A DNA stretch of 64,000 nt. Origin: Oscillospiraceae bacterium (GTDB lineage: Bacteria; Bacillota; Clostridia; UBA1212; SIG427). Below the pieces are notes generated by a model. That model was given only the letters and a program-made list of their open reading frames with translations, was not told the DNA's origin and did not search any database. The stretch lies in contig SVJE01000008.1 in assembly GCA_015069135.1 (NCBI GenBank), forward strand, positions 37,765-101,764. The letters are read 5' to 3'. The position numbers and the translations under genes were made by a program. Shown in pieces: positions 8,780-17,937 of the stretch. Within the stretch, counting starts at the first letter, position 1; each line of letters starts with the position of its first letter.

Positions 8780-10342
8780 ATGATATCTTATAAAGCAGCC
8801 GTTGCCTCTGCACCCGGAGGAAAAAATGCTCATAACGAAGACAACTTTTATTTTAACACCAGATATTTAACTGAAGATCTTACAGAGTCTCAGGTTTTAT
8901 TATCACATAAAAAGAACCAAAGAGGTTTGCAGATATACGCCGTATATGATGGTTCTAACGGAGATACCCCTAACGAAGAAGCCTCTTTAATCCTTGCAAA
9001 AAATCTTTTAAAATATCACAAAAAGTTGGTGGATAATCCAAGTTGCGATGTTCCGCAAACAATTAACGAGTACATAGCTTCTTCTAATGAAAAAGTAAAC
9101 GTTCAGATTCAGCAGTTAATGGGAAAGAACATTTACAGTACTTTAGCATTATTGTGTGTAGAAAGAGAAAGTACTCTTATCTGCTCCGTAGGAGACAGCC
9201 GTGTGTATAGTTACATCAACGGTGAACTTACACAAATCACCGAAGACCACACACAGGCTCAGAGAATGGTTCAGTTAGGACTTTTGACTCCGGAGAAAGC
9301 ATCAAGTCATGTTAAAAGAGAAAAATTAACCCAGTACTTTGGCTCCATGCCTGCTGGAATGACAATCAAACCATTTATGGAAACTATGATTTCTAACAAT
9401 GGAGATACCTTTGTTCTGTGCACAAAAGGTTTTTATGATGCAGTACCTGAAAAAATCATGTCCACAGTTCTTGCTAAAAGACTTCCTCCGGCAGACACAG
9501 TAGATGAATTGATGGCGTATGCCATGGATAAGGGAATAAAAAATGATGCAACTGTTATTATTGTTACTGCCTGTGACAACAACAAATCTATCGCTCCTTT
9601 AGCTACAGCAACCACGACTGCAGTTTCAGCTTCTGAAACTCCCGAAGTATCTACTTTGTTTGCTCACGATGACGAGCTTACTGCTGCAGAAAATGCAAAA
9701 CAAAGTTATGAAGAATATAGTGAAAATTACGATGATTCTGCAGAAGATGTTGACAGTTTCATAGGAAAACTGCTTTCACCATTCAGAAGAGGAGGCACAC
9801 GTGATTTAAACGAATTTTGGCCTGCTTTGATTATATTTGCTGTGTGCATTCTTGCAGTGGTGGTGCTTTCTGTATTCGGATATAACCTTTTCCTGAGAAA
9901 CAGAGACAATGCCGGAATGCCTACATACATTCCGGGCACTACAGCAACAGTGGCACCTAAACCAACACCGGGAATTACAATTCTTCCGGATGGAACAATA
10001 GTTACTGCAGCACCAAATAGTGGCGGAATGATAGATCCTGATGCCACACCGGACAGAGACTACAATTCTGACGGAGAAACTTCTACTGAAGAACCGACAG
10101 AAACTCCTACTACTGCGCCGGAAGCTACACCGGTACCTACAGGAACAGCTACATCAAGTCCTTCTGCAACACCGAATGCAACAGAGGAACCTGCTGAACC
10201 AACAGAAGCTCCTACAGAAGAGCCTGAAGTCACACCAACAGCAGAGCCTGCTGAACCAACAGAAGCTCCTACGGAAGCTCCTGCCGAGCCGACTCCTGCT
10301 CCACCGGATGATTTGCCACCAGATTTTTCTGACGAACTTTAA
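8780..10342 (+). CDS. Membrane-anchored PP2C-family (PPM) phosphatase with Pro/Thr/Glu-rich outer tail; variant active site
   Basis: 520 residues: PP2C domain (about 1-265), acidic linker, one transmembrane helix (about 349-371) and an outside tail (about 385-520) rich in Pro, Thr, Glu and Ala with repeated EPTEAPTE-like units. PP2C enzymes are Mn/Mg-dependent Ser/Thr phosphatases. Seen metal-site motifs are NEDN (Glu20, Asp21), YDGSNG (Asp57, Gly58), SVGDSR (Asp139) and NDAT (Asp256). The motif usually written SDG near the C-terminal part is CTKGFYD here, so Lys216 replaces a metal-binding Asp. Activity may be weak, altered or lost. The start has AAGGAG at good spacing. In location and design it pairs with the preceding Pro/Thr-rich protein. 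The family call is firm; catalysis is uncertain. Confidence 0.85.
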   Translation: MISYKAAVASAPGGKNAHNEDNFYFNTRYLTEDLTESQVLLSHKKNQRGLQIYAVYDGSNGDTPNEEASLILAKNLLKYHKKLVDNPSCDVPQTINEYIASSNEKVNVQIQQLMGKNIYSTLALLCVERESTLICSVGDSRVYSYINGELTQITEDHTQAQRMVQLGLLTPEKASSHVKREKLTQYFGSMPAGMTIKPFMETMISNNGDTFVLCTKGFYDAVPEKIMSTVLAKRLPPADTVDELMAYAMDKGIKNDATVIIVTACDNNKSIAPLATATTTAVSASETPEVSTLFAHDDELTAAENAKQSYEEYSENYDDSAEDVDSFIGKLLSPFRRGGTRDLNEFWPALIIFAVCILAVVVLSVFGYNLFLRNRDNAGMPTYIPGTTATVAPKPTPGITILPDGTIVTAAPNSGGMIDPDATPDRDYNSDGETSTEEPTETPTTAPEATPVPTGTATSSPSATPNATEEPAEPTEAPTEEPEVTPTAEPAEPTEAPTEAPAEPTPAPPDDLPPDFSDEL

Positions 10343-10350
10343 ATATCATA

Positions 10351-10397
10351 AAACAGGAGCTGTCTCAATTTTTATTTTGAGACAGCTCCTGTTTTTT
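10351..10397 (+). terminator. Terminator of the PP2C gene
   Basis: A long, almost perfect hairpin (arms AACAGGAGCTGTCTCAA and its complement) with seven T following; a strong intrinsic terminator. Confidence 0.93.
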
Positions 10398-10545
10398 TGC
10401 TTACATTGCGTTTAAATTATTAAGATACAACTTGAACGTGCTCAATTATTTTTCCCTTAATTTCTCTTCGCTTCTTTGATTAGTTTTACTAAAAATACAT
10501 TACATTGTAAATTTGCCCCTAGATGCGCCATGTAAATTCATAAAA

Positions 10546-10719
10546 TATCAGGGGAAATACCCTCGATATAATCCTTTATAAGACTATATTATCAGGGGAA
10601 AATGTGTAAAAAACATAGAAAAGCCTATAAAATCCCTATACTTTTGTTTCCAGCAACAATATTATCAAGGGGATTTCCCCTGATAATATTAAAAAAAAGC
10701 TCTTCTATCAAGGGGGGAA
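10546..10719. repeat. Cluster of TATCAGGGGAAA-like motifs with a 33-bp palindrome
   Basis: In the 420-base gap before hemZ a motif close to TATCAGGGGAAA occurs at 10546-10557, 10590-10601, 10663-10673, inverted at 10674-10685, and as a variant at 10706-10719. The third and inverted copies form a palindrome at 10658-10690 with arms AATATTATC and GATAATATT around GGGGA/TTCCCC. It is not followed by T on either strand, so it is not an ordinary terminator. No credible gene lies here; an 82-codon frame overlaps the hemZ end and lacks support. Function unknown. Confidence 0.6.
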
Positions 10720-10749
10720 CAGGTTCACATTCTGTATTAATATTGCAGA

Positions 10750-10766
10750 AAGAGCACGGGACGCTC
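10750..10766 (-). terminator. Possible weak terminator at the hemZ end
   Basis: Leftward short hairpin GAGCG-TCCCG-TGCTC overlaps the hemZ stop codon and is followed by TTTCTG. The stem is short, so this is tentative. Confidence 0.4.
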
Positions 10767-12144
10767 AATTTTCACTTTGAAGCAGATTCTTCTTTCTCTC
10801 CACCATCTGTTCCATACGTTCCAGATAGTACTCAACACTTTTTACATTAAAAGCTCTTTCAATTCTGTTGCCGCCGTCCATTACCACTTTAGTGACTGCT
10901 CCGGCACCAATTCCCAGTATTGTTCTATCCTCTTCCATAATGTGAATATTGTAAGGACTTTCAAATCCCGGCTTACAATAAGAAACATTTTCATGGTTCC
11001 CAAGCATATGTTTTTGTCTGTACATATAAAACGGATGCATACCCATTTTACCGGCAGACTCTTTTGCCATATCCACCATTTTACCAACAACATCTTCAGA
11101 AAGTGCTCCGCGATTTTCTTCATCCCGTTTAAGATCAGCTGCTCTCTTTATACTGAGCGTATGTACAGTAATGCCTTCCGGATTTAATTTTTCAATACAA
11201 TCTAGCGTATAGCGAAACATCTCTTCAGTTTCTCCGGGAAGACCTGCTATTAAATCCATATTTATATTATCAAAGCCTTCTTCCCTTGCCATAGTAAAGG
11301 CTTCTATAACCTGATTCTTCGTATGTGCACGTCCGATACGTTTAAGAGTTACATCGTTCATAGTTTGGGGATTTATACTGATTCTGGTTACACCGGCCCT
11401 TTTAGCAGCTTTCAGTTTCAAAGAAGTAATAGAGTCAGGCCGACCTGCTTCCAGAGAGAATTCTTTCAGGCTTCCTATGTCTATATATTTGCCGAACATA
11501 GAAATATATCTTTCGAACTGTGCCTCATTAAGTGATGTCGGCGTACCTCCACCCAGATATAAATTCTCATAGTAGGTAAATTTCTTTTCAGCCAATGAAG
11601 AAGTAGCTTTCAACTCAGCTTCCATATAATCAAGGTATTTGTCCACCACTTTTTTATACTTGGTTATTGAATTAGAGGTAAAGGAACAATACAGACATCT
11701 GGTCGGACAAAAAGGCATATTAGCATACCAATCTGCAACTTTTTCATCAAACCCGTTTAGAAAAGGAGCCTGCACTAAAGCAGTTTCCATAGCCAGTGAA
11801 GCTTTTTTCTCACTTACATAGTAAAAATCCATAAGTTCATTAAGAACCTGTTCACGGTTCATGCCTGATTCCAGTAATGTATTTACTATTTTTGCAGGTC
11901 TGATACCTGTCATGCAACCCCAAGGGGATTTATAGCCTGTAACTTCAGAAATGGTGCGATAAAGCCATCTTTTAAGTTCTTTCGTGTCATCATATAAAGG
12001 TGCGTCAATACTATTTACAGCAACTTTTTCGCAACCGGAAACAGTTTCTATTTCTGCCACATTATCAAAAATCTGCGCAACCTCGATAACTGCATAAGGA
12101 GCTACATCTCCCGGGTGATTTATAACAATTTTACATTCTTTCAT
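10765..12144 (-). CDS. hemZ: HemZ-type radical SAM oxygen-independent coproporphyrinogen III oxidase family protein
   Basis: 459 residues. An N-terminal region typical of HemZ (about 1-145, with GYKSPWGCMTGIRPAKIV) precedes a radical SAM barrel; the Fe-S motif is CPTRCLYC (CxxxCxxC) and GGGTPTSL follows. The family is related to HemN, which decarboxylates coproporphyrinogen III without oxygen; heme synthesis by this particular member is inferred from family only, as no other heme gene is near. The ATG at 12144, directly after the upstream stop at 12146, gives the normal family start; a longer GTG start at 12180 would run into the upstream gene. It is last in the recJ-relA-dtd-MBL-hemZ series. 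Confidence 0.85.
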   Translation of the reverse strand: MKECKIVINHPGDVAPYAVIEVAQIFDNVAEIETVSGCEKVAVNSIDAPLYDDTKELKRWLYRTISEVTGYKSPWGCMTGIRPAKIVNTLLESGMNREQVLNELMDFYYVSEKKASLAMETALVQAPFLNGFDEKVADWYANMPFCPTRCLYCSFTSNSITKYKKVVDKYLDYMEAELKATSSLAEKKFTYYENLYLGGGTPTSLNEAQFERYISMFGKYIDIGSLKEFSLEAGRPDSITSLKLKAAKRAGVTRISINPQTMNDVTLKRIGRAHTKNQVIEAFTMAREEGFDNINMDLIAGLPGETEEMFRYTLDCIEKLNPEGITVHTLSIKRAADLKRDEENRGALSEDVVGKMVDMAKESAGKMGMHPFYMYRQKHMLGNHENVSYCKPGFESPYNIHIMEEDRTILGIGAGAVTKVVMDGGNRIERAFNVKSVEYYLERMEQMVERKKNLLQSEN

Positions 12145-12145
12145 A

Positions 12146-12775
12146 TCAGAAATCCCAGAAAGGGTTCTCCTCTCTTTCACGTTTTATGGTAGATTTAGTT
12201 CCATGTCCCGGTAAAATAACTATATCATCTTCCATCTCATAAAGTTTCTCAACAGAAGCCCGTAACACCGGTGTACTTCCGTCTCCCAGATCAGTTCTTC
12301 CAAAACTGTTGTAAAAGAGCGTATCCCCGGTAAAAAGTAATTTACCGGCAAGTATACAAATCCCACCGGAAGTATGTCCCGGTGTTCGTATTACCACAGG
12401 ACCATCACTTTTACCAAGATTAAACACAAATCCTTCGTCCACTAAAACATCTCCCGGCTTATAAACTACAGCCGAACCAAATAAAACGGATGCATTAAGA
12501 TATGGCATAGAAAGATTTTTATTTTCCTCCGGAGTACAGGCTACCGGTACTCCGAAAATTTCCTTGTATGCCTCAATATAACACACATGGTCATAGTGAC
12601 CGTGTGTAAAAACAATATATTTAACTTTTAGATTGTTTTTGGAAATAAATTCAGCCGGCTCCGCTGGTGAATTACCTGTATCAATTATCAGAGCTTCCAA
12701 TGTATCTGTATCCCACAACACATAGGTGTTAGAGCCCAACATTCCCTCTGTAAAACGTTTATATTCGTATCCCAT
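12146..12775 (-). CDS. MBL-fold metallohydrolase (glyoxalase II-like)
   Basis: 209 residues. The binuclear metal site motif THGHYDHV (HxHxDH) is present, with later ligands in TPGHTSGGI, FTGDTLF and LPGHG. The family hydrolyses thioesters or related bonds; the substrate is not known. The short length and lack of a C-terminal helical domain differ from classical GloB. It is one base downstream of dtd and one base upstream of hemZ, a compact arrangement that implies co-transcription with relA and dtd. Confidence 0.9.
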   Translation of the reverse strand: MGYEYKRFTEGMLGSNTYVLWDTDTLEALIIDTGNSPAEPAEFISKNNLKVKYIVFTHGHYDHVCYIEAYKEIFGVPVACTPEENKNLSMPYLNASVLFGSAVVYKPGDVLVDEGFVFNLGKSDGPVVIRTPGHTSGGICILAGKLLFTGDTLFYNSFGRTDLGDGSTPVLRASVEKLYEMEDDIVILPGHGTKSTIKREREENPFWDF

Positions 12776-12776
12776 A

Positions 12777-13241
12777 TCAGAACCCTTTCTTACTGTCCAG
12801 AAGAAGTGTCACAGGACCATCATTAACAATTTCAACCTTCATGTCTGTTCTGAAAACGCCTGTTTCAACTTTAAGACCATATGCTTCCAAACCTGCTTTA
12901 ACTTTTTCATAAAGAATCTCAGCCTGTTCAGGTCTTGCGGCTTCAACGAAAGAAGGTCTTCTTCCCTTTCTACAGTCACCATAAAGAGTAAATTGGCTAA
13001 CCAATAAGACTCCATAATTTTCACCGTTTTTAAGCTTCTCAAGAATTGAAAGGTTAAGTTTGCCATCTTCATCCTCAAACACTCTTAAATTGGCAATTTT
13101 ATCGCATATATATCCGCAATCAACGTCAGCATCCTCTGTACTGACACCAAGAAGTACATTGAAACCCTTTTCTATTTTACCGGATTCCACACCTTCTGAA
13201 ACAACTCTGGAAAATGTAACCCGCTGAACAACTGCACGCAT
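12777..13241 (-). CDS. dtd: D-aminoacyl-tRNA deacylase
   Basis: 154 residues, full length. Dtd removes D-amino acids (and glycine) mischarged on tRNA. The start MRAVVQRV, the motif [17 protein letters not shown] and the C-terminal [10 protein letters not shown] are characteristic of the family. It lies 11 bases after relA, a very common neighbour in Firmicutes. Confidence 0.95.
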   Translation of the reverse strand: MRAVVQRVTFSRVVSEGVESGKIEKGFNVLLGVSTEDADVDCGYICDKIANLRVFEDEDGKLNLSILEKLKNGENYGVLLVSQFTLYGDCRKGRRPSFVEAARPEQAEILYEKVKAGLEAYGLKVETGVFRTDMKVEIVNDGPVTLLLDSKKGF

Positions 13242-13252
13242 ATTTTACCTCT

Positions 13253-15436
13253 TTAGTTTGATTTTCTGGTTACTTCAACCACGTTTTCAATACGCATAAG
13301 CCTCTTAATTAACTTATCCAACTGATCACGTTCAGTAATCTCTACAGTCAGATCAATCACGTCATAATTATCTCTTGTGATTCTGGCATTAATAGCCTTG
13401 GTGTTAAGTTTAAGTTCAGCTAATGCACCGGCAATTTCCAACAACAAATTAGACCTGTCAAAGGCTTTGATAGCAAGTTCTGCGTTATATACGCTGTGAG
13501 CATTCTGTGCCCATCTTACATCAATAGCTCGGCTTTCAAAGTCTTCCATTGCCCTTATGTTAGGACAATCTGCTCTATGCACGGACACGCCTCGACCTCT
13601 GGTAATATATCCTACTATCATGTCGCCCGGAACAGGACTGCAGCATCTTGAAAATCTAACCAGACAATTATCAATACCTTTAACCACAATACCATGATCT
13701 GTGGTCTGTTTACTTTCTCGTTTTTCCTTCTGACCAGGTCTTTTACCTATTTTAGCTTCATGGTTAGTTTCATCTTTTAAGAACTCATCTCTTAATCTGG
13801 AAACAATTTTCTGGGCTGTCAATTCGCCAAAACCAACCACATTCAACAGGTCGTCAAGAGAATTAAAATTATATCTTCTTAACAAAGCATCCAGATATTC
13901 AGGTCTGAAAAGCTCGTTATAGGTATAGCCTTGTTTTTTAAGCTCTCGCTCAATAAAGTCTTTACCGTGTTCAATATTTTCCTCACGTCGTTCTTTCTTA
14001 AACCACTGTCTTATCTTACTCTTTGCTTCAGAGCTCTTTACAATAGATAACCAGTCACGGCTTGGACCATGAACTTCTTTGGTGGTTATAATATCAACAA
14101 TATCACCGTTAACCAATTTGTAGTTAAGGGGTTTAATTTCACCATTAACCTTGGCACCTATCATTCTGTTTCCTACCGCACTATGCACACTGTACGCAAA
14201 GTCTATAGGAGTGGAGCCCGCCGGAAGGTTTTTTACATCACCCTTAGGAGTAAATACAAATACCTCGTCGGTAAAAAGGTCCATTTTAAATGTTTCAACA
14301 AACTGGCTGGCATCACCGGTATCTTTCTGAATATCCAGAAGGTGTCTTACCCAATCAAGTTTTTCATCTGTAGCAGCGTCTGTGGTTCCGCCACCTTTAT
14401 ATTTCCAATGAGCAGCAATACCTACTTCAGCAATCTTATGCATTTCCCAGGTTCTTATCTGAGCCTCAAAAGGCATACCTTTAGGACCTAATAAAGTTGT
14501 ATGCAGAGATTGATACATATTAGGTTTAGGCATACTGATATAGTCTTTAAACCGCCCGGGCATAGGCTTATACAATTCATGAATAATGCCCAGGACTGTA
14601 TAACAATCCTGTACTGAATCTACAATTACACGAATTGCCAACAAGTCATAAATCTGATCTAATGTCTTATTCTGACGCACCATTTTTTTGTGAACACTAA
14701 AAAGGTGTTTTGGACGTCCATCAAGGAAAGCTGATATTCCAAGTTCTGAAGTTTTTTCCCTGATAGTTTCCAGAATACCTTGAATATACTCCTCGCGTTC
14801 TTCACGTTTTTGTTTAATATTTGCACTTAACTGTTTATATGTGTCAGGCTCCAGATATTTAAAACAAAGGTCTTCTAACTCCCACTTAATCTTGGTCATA
14901 CCAAGTCTGTGAGCCAATGGTGTGTATATTTCCAGAGTTTCTTTTGCTTTTGTAATCTGAGAGTCTGTATTCACATACTGAAGAGTTCTCATATTGTGCA
15001 AGCGGTCAACTAATTTTATAAGGATTACACGTATGTCCGATGCCATAGAAAGGAACATTTTTCGAAGATTCTCATTCTGAAGTTCTTCTTTTGTACTGGT
15101 AGGAATATGTTTAAGTTTTGTAACACCATCTACCAGGTATGACACATCCTCACCAAATTCTCTGGCAATATCCTGAGACGTAGCCTCTGTATCCTCAACT
15201 ACGTCATGTAATATACCTGCTATTATAGAGGATAAATCCATATCCATTTCTGCCAACATTTTAGCAACAGCTACAGGATGGATGAAAAAAGGCTCACCTG
15301 ACTTACGCAGCTGACCTTTATGTGCTTGCTCCGCATATTCAAAAGCTTTATATAATTTGGCAAAATCACCGTTAGGATTGTATTTACGTATTATGCCTTC
15401 TATTTCGGCTATTTGTTTTTCCATTTCCGGATTCAC
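13253..15436 (-). CDS. relA: Bifunctional (p)ppGpp synthetase/hydrolase, RelA/SpoT family
   Basis: 727 residues with the full long-RSH layout: HD hydrolase domain (about 30-180, with AGILHDVVEDTEAT and LVDRLHNMRTL), synthetase domain (about 230-350, with YQSLHTTLLGP), TGS (about 390-450), a zinc-finger/helical region with RCCSPVPGD, and a C-terminal ACT domain (about 650-727). It makes and degrades the alarmone (p)ppGpp; both catalytic halves look intact. It overlaps recJ by four bases (ATGA). Confidence 0.96.
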   Translation of the reverse strand: MNPEMEKQIAEIEGIIRKYNPNGDFAKLYKAFEYAEQAHKGQLRKSGEPFFIHPVAVAKMLAEMDMDLSSIIAGILHDVVEDTEATSQDIAREFGEDVSYLVDGVTKLKHIPTSTKEELQNENLRKMFLSMASDIRVILIKLVDRLHNMRTLQYVNTDSQITKAKETLEIYTPLAHRLGMTKIKWELEDLCFKYLEPDTYKQLSANIKQKREEREEYIQGILETIREKTSELGISAFLDGRPKHLFSVHKKMVRQNKTLDQIYDLLAIRVIVDSVQDCYTVLGIIHELYKPMPGRFKDYISMPKPNMYQSLHTTLLGPKGMPFEAQIRTWEMHKIAEVGIAAHWKYKGGGTTDAATDEKLDWVRHLLDIQKDTGDASQFVETFKMDLFTDEVFVFTPKGDVKNLPAGSTPIDFAYSVHSAVGNRMIGAKVNGEIKPLNYKLVNGDIVDIITTKEVHGPSRDWLSIVKSSEAKSKIRQWFKKERREENIEHGKDFIERELKKQGYTYNELFRPEYLDALLRRYNFNSLDDLLNVVGFGELTAQKIVSRLRDEFLKDETNHEAKIGKRPGQKEKRESKQTTDHGIVVKGIDNCLVRFSRCCSPVPGDMIVGYITRGRGVSVHRADCPNIRAMEDFESRAIDVRWAQNAHSVYNAELAIKAFDRSNLLLEIAGALAELKLNTKAINARITRDNYDVIDLTVEITERDQLDKLIKRLMRIENVVEVTRKSN

Positions 15437-17481
15437 TGTAATTCCCCCTGTGCTAAACCATTTATAGCTTGATATATACCGGAGGTTTCCAAGTTTAATT
15501 TGCCCTCAGGCGGTATATATGTATAATTCCCTTTATTATCTTTATTAAGTATTCCAAGCTGTGTAAAAATTTCAATTCCCTTAAAAATTTTAAACCAGGT
15601 ATATTCATTATCATTCTGACACAGTATTTCTTTCATTTCCACTAATTGTTCTGATGCAAAACCACTTGAATATCCTTTATTTATTATATTATATAACACA
15701 ACCAGGTCTTTCCTGCTATAGGGAGTATTATACACATCTGCTTCTCTTATGTCCAATACCTGCAATGACAAACTTCTTTTATCATTCCACACATTCACAG
15801 ACATTTTGAAAAGTACATCACATTTAGTAAGTGTTGAAACATATTGTTCCATGGCTCCTGCACCAAAAGCGATACCGGACACAGGTCTTCCGTAACCACC
15901 TGTAGTTCCATCTTTGACTGAAAATTGTAGTCTTAAATGAGTTCCGTTAGTTCCCACTTTTGAGCAACTGATAAAATCAAGACCTTTTGCAATATATAAA
16001 GGTTCCGGATTTCCTTCACCACAAGGCTGCAATTGCTCCACAATTTCTGCCCCCTCAAGATTAAGTTCCTTAAGTTCTATTACGCAATCCGCTTCAACCT
16101 GACTGACTCTGTAAGGCGGTATATCTCTTAAAGCTGCATAATCATTTATACCTTTTATCAATTCAGGCAAATTCTGTATCTTAAGTGACATACCCGCAGC
16201 CATGGCATGTCCTCCGAATTTCTCCAGATAATCACTACAGGAAGACAGAGCCTCATGTATATTGAATCCTGGTACAGATCTGGCGGACCCCCTTATGGTT
16301 TCTCCATCTTCTTCAAAAGCAAAAACCAGAGCCGGTTTATTAAAACGATCCACAAGTCTGGAAGCCACAATGCCTACAACACCATGGTGCCAGTTTTTCC
16401 CCACGGAAATAACCACAGAATCCTGATCTTGTGTTTTTATAGATTCCGGTAAAATTGACTGTTCATATATACAGCTTTCTAATTCCTGCCTTTTTTTGTT
16501 ATCTTCAGACAGTTCCTCTGCTAATCTTTCAGCTTCATGAATATTGTCTGCCAGCAATAACTGCAGAGCTTTTTCCCCACTATCAATACGACCTGCTGCA
16601 TTAAGTCTTGGGACCAAGCCAAAAGATACATCCCTTACACTTACCGGACTTCCCGTACCTGATACTTCCATCAGTTTCTTAAGACCAACCCAATTACAAT
16701 CAGGCATCATTTTAAGACCCAAAGAAGTAATTACTCTATTCTCTCCTGTAAGGGAAACAGCATCTCCTATGGTAGCAATGGCAACTATAGGAAGGTATTC
16801 TTTAATCTCATCCTCAAGTCCGACAGTTTCAGCTAAAGCCTGAACAAGTTTGAAAGCCACACCTGCACCGCAAAGATATTTAAAGGGATATGAACACCCA
16901 GGACATATAGGGTCGATTACTGCTATAGCATCAGGTAGTGTGTCCCCATTTCTGTGGTGGTCTGTAACTATTACATCTATTCCTTTTGTTTTTGCATATT
17001 CAATTTCATTATGGCCTACAATACCACAGTCAACAGTGATGATAAGAGTAGTTCCTTTTTCAGCCAGTTTATCGATAGCTTGGCAGGATAAGCCGTATCC
17101 GTCACTGAATCTATCAGGAATATGATAATCTGCATTCAGAACGTTAAGTTTGTTCATCAGAAAATGCCACAATATCGCTGTGGCCGTAATGCCGTCGGCA
17201 TCATAATCTCCGTAAACGGTTACATACTCATCCACATCTGCAGCATCCAGAATTCTCTGAACAGCAGCATCCATCCCCTCAAACAAAAATGGATCCCAGA
17301 GATCTTCGCCGGAAGAAGAAAAATACTTATCAACTTGACTACTTGTATAAATACCTCTCTTTACCAGAGTTTCCGCAACAAAAAAAGGCAGACCACTACT
17401 CTCAGCCAGCTCTTTCTGCCACCTGTCAATAGCATCTGTCTCATTCATATATGGTTTTAACTTCCAAATCTTATCAAACAT
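15433..17481 (-). CDS. recJ: Single-stranded DNA-specific exonuclease RecJ
   Basis: 682 residues. The DHH phosphoesterase motifs are visible: YGDYDADGITATAI (about 90-105), TVDCGIVGHNE and IVTDHHRNGD, then the DHHA1 motif FGGHAMAAGMS (about 420). The C-terminal OB and extra domain follow. RecJ degrades ssDNA 5' to 3' in recombination and repair. It heads the unit with relA, dtd, the MBL hydrolase and hemZ. No strong ribosome binding site was seen before the ATG, but KLKPY at the N-terminus fits the family. No clear promoter was found in the 40-base gap to the rpsU terminator. Confidence 0.94.
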   Translation of the reverse strand: MFDKIWKLKPYMNETDAIDRWQKELAESSGLPFFVAETLVKRGIYTSSQVDKYFSSSGEDLWDPFLFEGMDAAVQRILDAADVDEYVTVYGDYDADGITATAILWHFLMNKLNVLNADYHIPDRFSDGYGLSCQAIDKLAEKGTTLIITVDCGIVGHNEIEYAKTKGIDVIVTDHHRNGDTLPDAIAVIDPICPGCSYPFKYLCGAGVAFKLVQALAETVGLEDEIKEYLPIVAIATIGDAVSLTGENRVITSLGLKMMPDCNWVGLKKLMEVSGTGSPVSVRDVSFGLVPRLNAAGRIDSGEKALQLLLADNIHEAERLAEELSEDNKKRQELESCIYEQSILPESIKTQDQDSVVISVGKNWHHGVVGIVASRLVDRFNKPALVFAFEEDGETIRGSARSVPGFNIHEALSSCSDYLEKFGGHAMAAGMSLKIQNLPELIKGINDYAALRDIPPYRVSQVEADCVIELKELNLEGAEIVEQLQPCGEGNPEPLYIAKGLDFISCSKVGTNGTHLRLQFSVKDGTTGGYGRPVSGIAFGAGAMEQYVSTLTKCDVLFKMSVNVWNDKRSLSLQVLDIREADVYNTPYSRKDLVVLYNIINKGYSSGFASEQLVEMKEILCQNDNEYTWFKIFKGIEIFTQLGILNKDNKGNYTYIPPEGKLNLETSGIYQAINGLAQGELQ

Positions 17482-17521
17482 ATATAGCTTATCTTCTGCA
17501 CCTTACTTTTTAAGAAAACAA

Positions 17522-17545
17522 AAAGACCCGAAAAATCGAGTCTTT
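17522..17545 (-). terminator. rpsU terminator
   Basis: Leftward hairpin AAAGACTCGA-TTTT-TCGGGTCTTT followed by TTG and more T. It separates rpsU from recJ, although read-through could supply recJ. Confidence 0.8.
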
Positions 17546-17574
17546 ATGTATCAATTTAAAAGAATATGTAATCC

Positions 17575-17751
17575 TTATCTGTACTTGCGCTTTCTAGCAG
17601 CCTCGGATTTCTTCTTTCTCTTTACACTGGGCTTCTCATAATGCTCTCTCTTTCTTACTTCTGCAAGAACACCTGACTTAGCACATGAACGCTTGAATCT
17701 CTTTAAAGCACTTTCCAGTGATTCATTTTCTTTAAGCCTAATCTCTGACAT
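17575..17751 (-). CDS. rpsU: 30S ribosomal protein S21
   Basis: A 58-residue protein translated directly from the sequence: it begins [19 protein letters not shown], contains [18 protein letters not shown] and ends in a basic stretch RKRKYR. S21 is a small, basic, late-binding protein of the 30S subunit involved in initiation. A GGAGGGAGG site lies a few bases upstream. It has its own promoter and terminator. Confidence 0.95.
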   Translation of the reverse strand: MSEIRLKENESLESALKRFKRSCAKSGVLAEVRKREHYEKPSVKRKKKSEAARKRKYR

Positions 17752-17919
17752 TACATTCCCTCCCTCCGAGCGGTACGGTTGATAACGTCTTTCGGTAACA
17801 CACTGCCTGACAGTGGCTAATCCAACAACATCATCTATAACGAATAACCAAAATACTAAAATTATTGTCAGTAAAAAACTAACAGGTCAATTATACAACA
17901 GTAGTCAAATTAAAGTCAA
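17752..17919 (-). promoter_or_regulatory. rpsU promoter and 130-nt leader
   Basis: Leftward TTGACT (17914-17919), 18-bp spacer, TATAAT (17890-17895). The transcript would have a leader of about 130 bases, long for a 58-codon gene, with a 5-bp hairpin CACTG/CAGTG at 17801-17815. The leader may carry autoregulation, but no known element was recognised. Confidence 0.72.
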
Positions 17920-17937
17920 TATATTTTTCGCATTTTT

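Noticed and set aside
10602..10850. 82-codon frame on the plus strand in the gap before hemZ
   Set aside because: It spans the TATCAGGGGAAA repeats, overlaps the hemZ 3' end and has no recognisable domain or good ribosome binding site.
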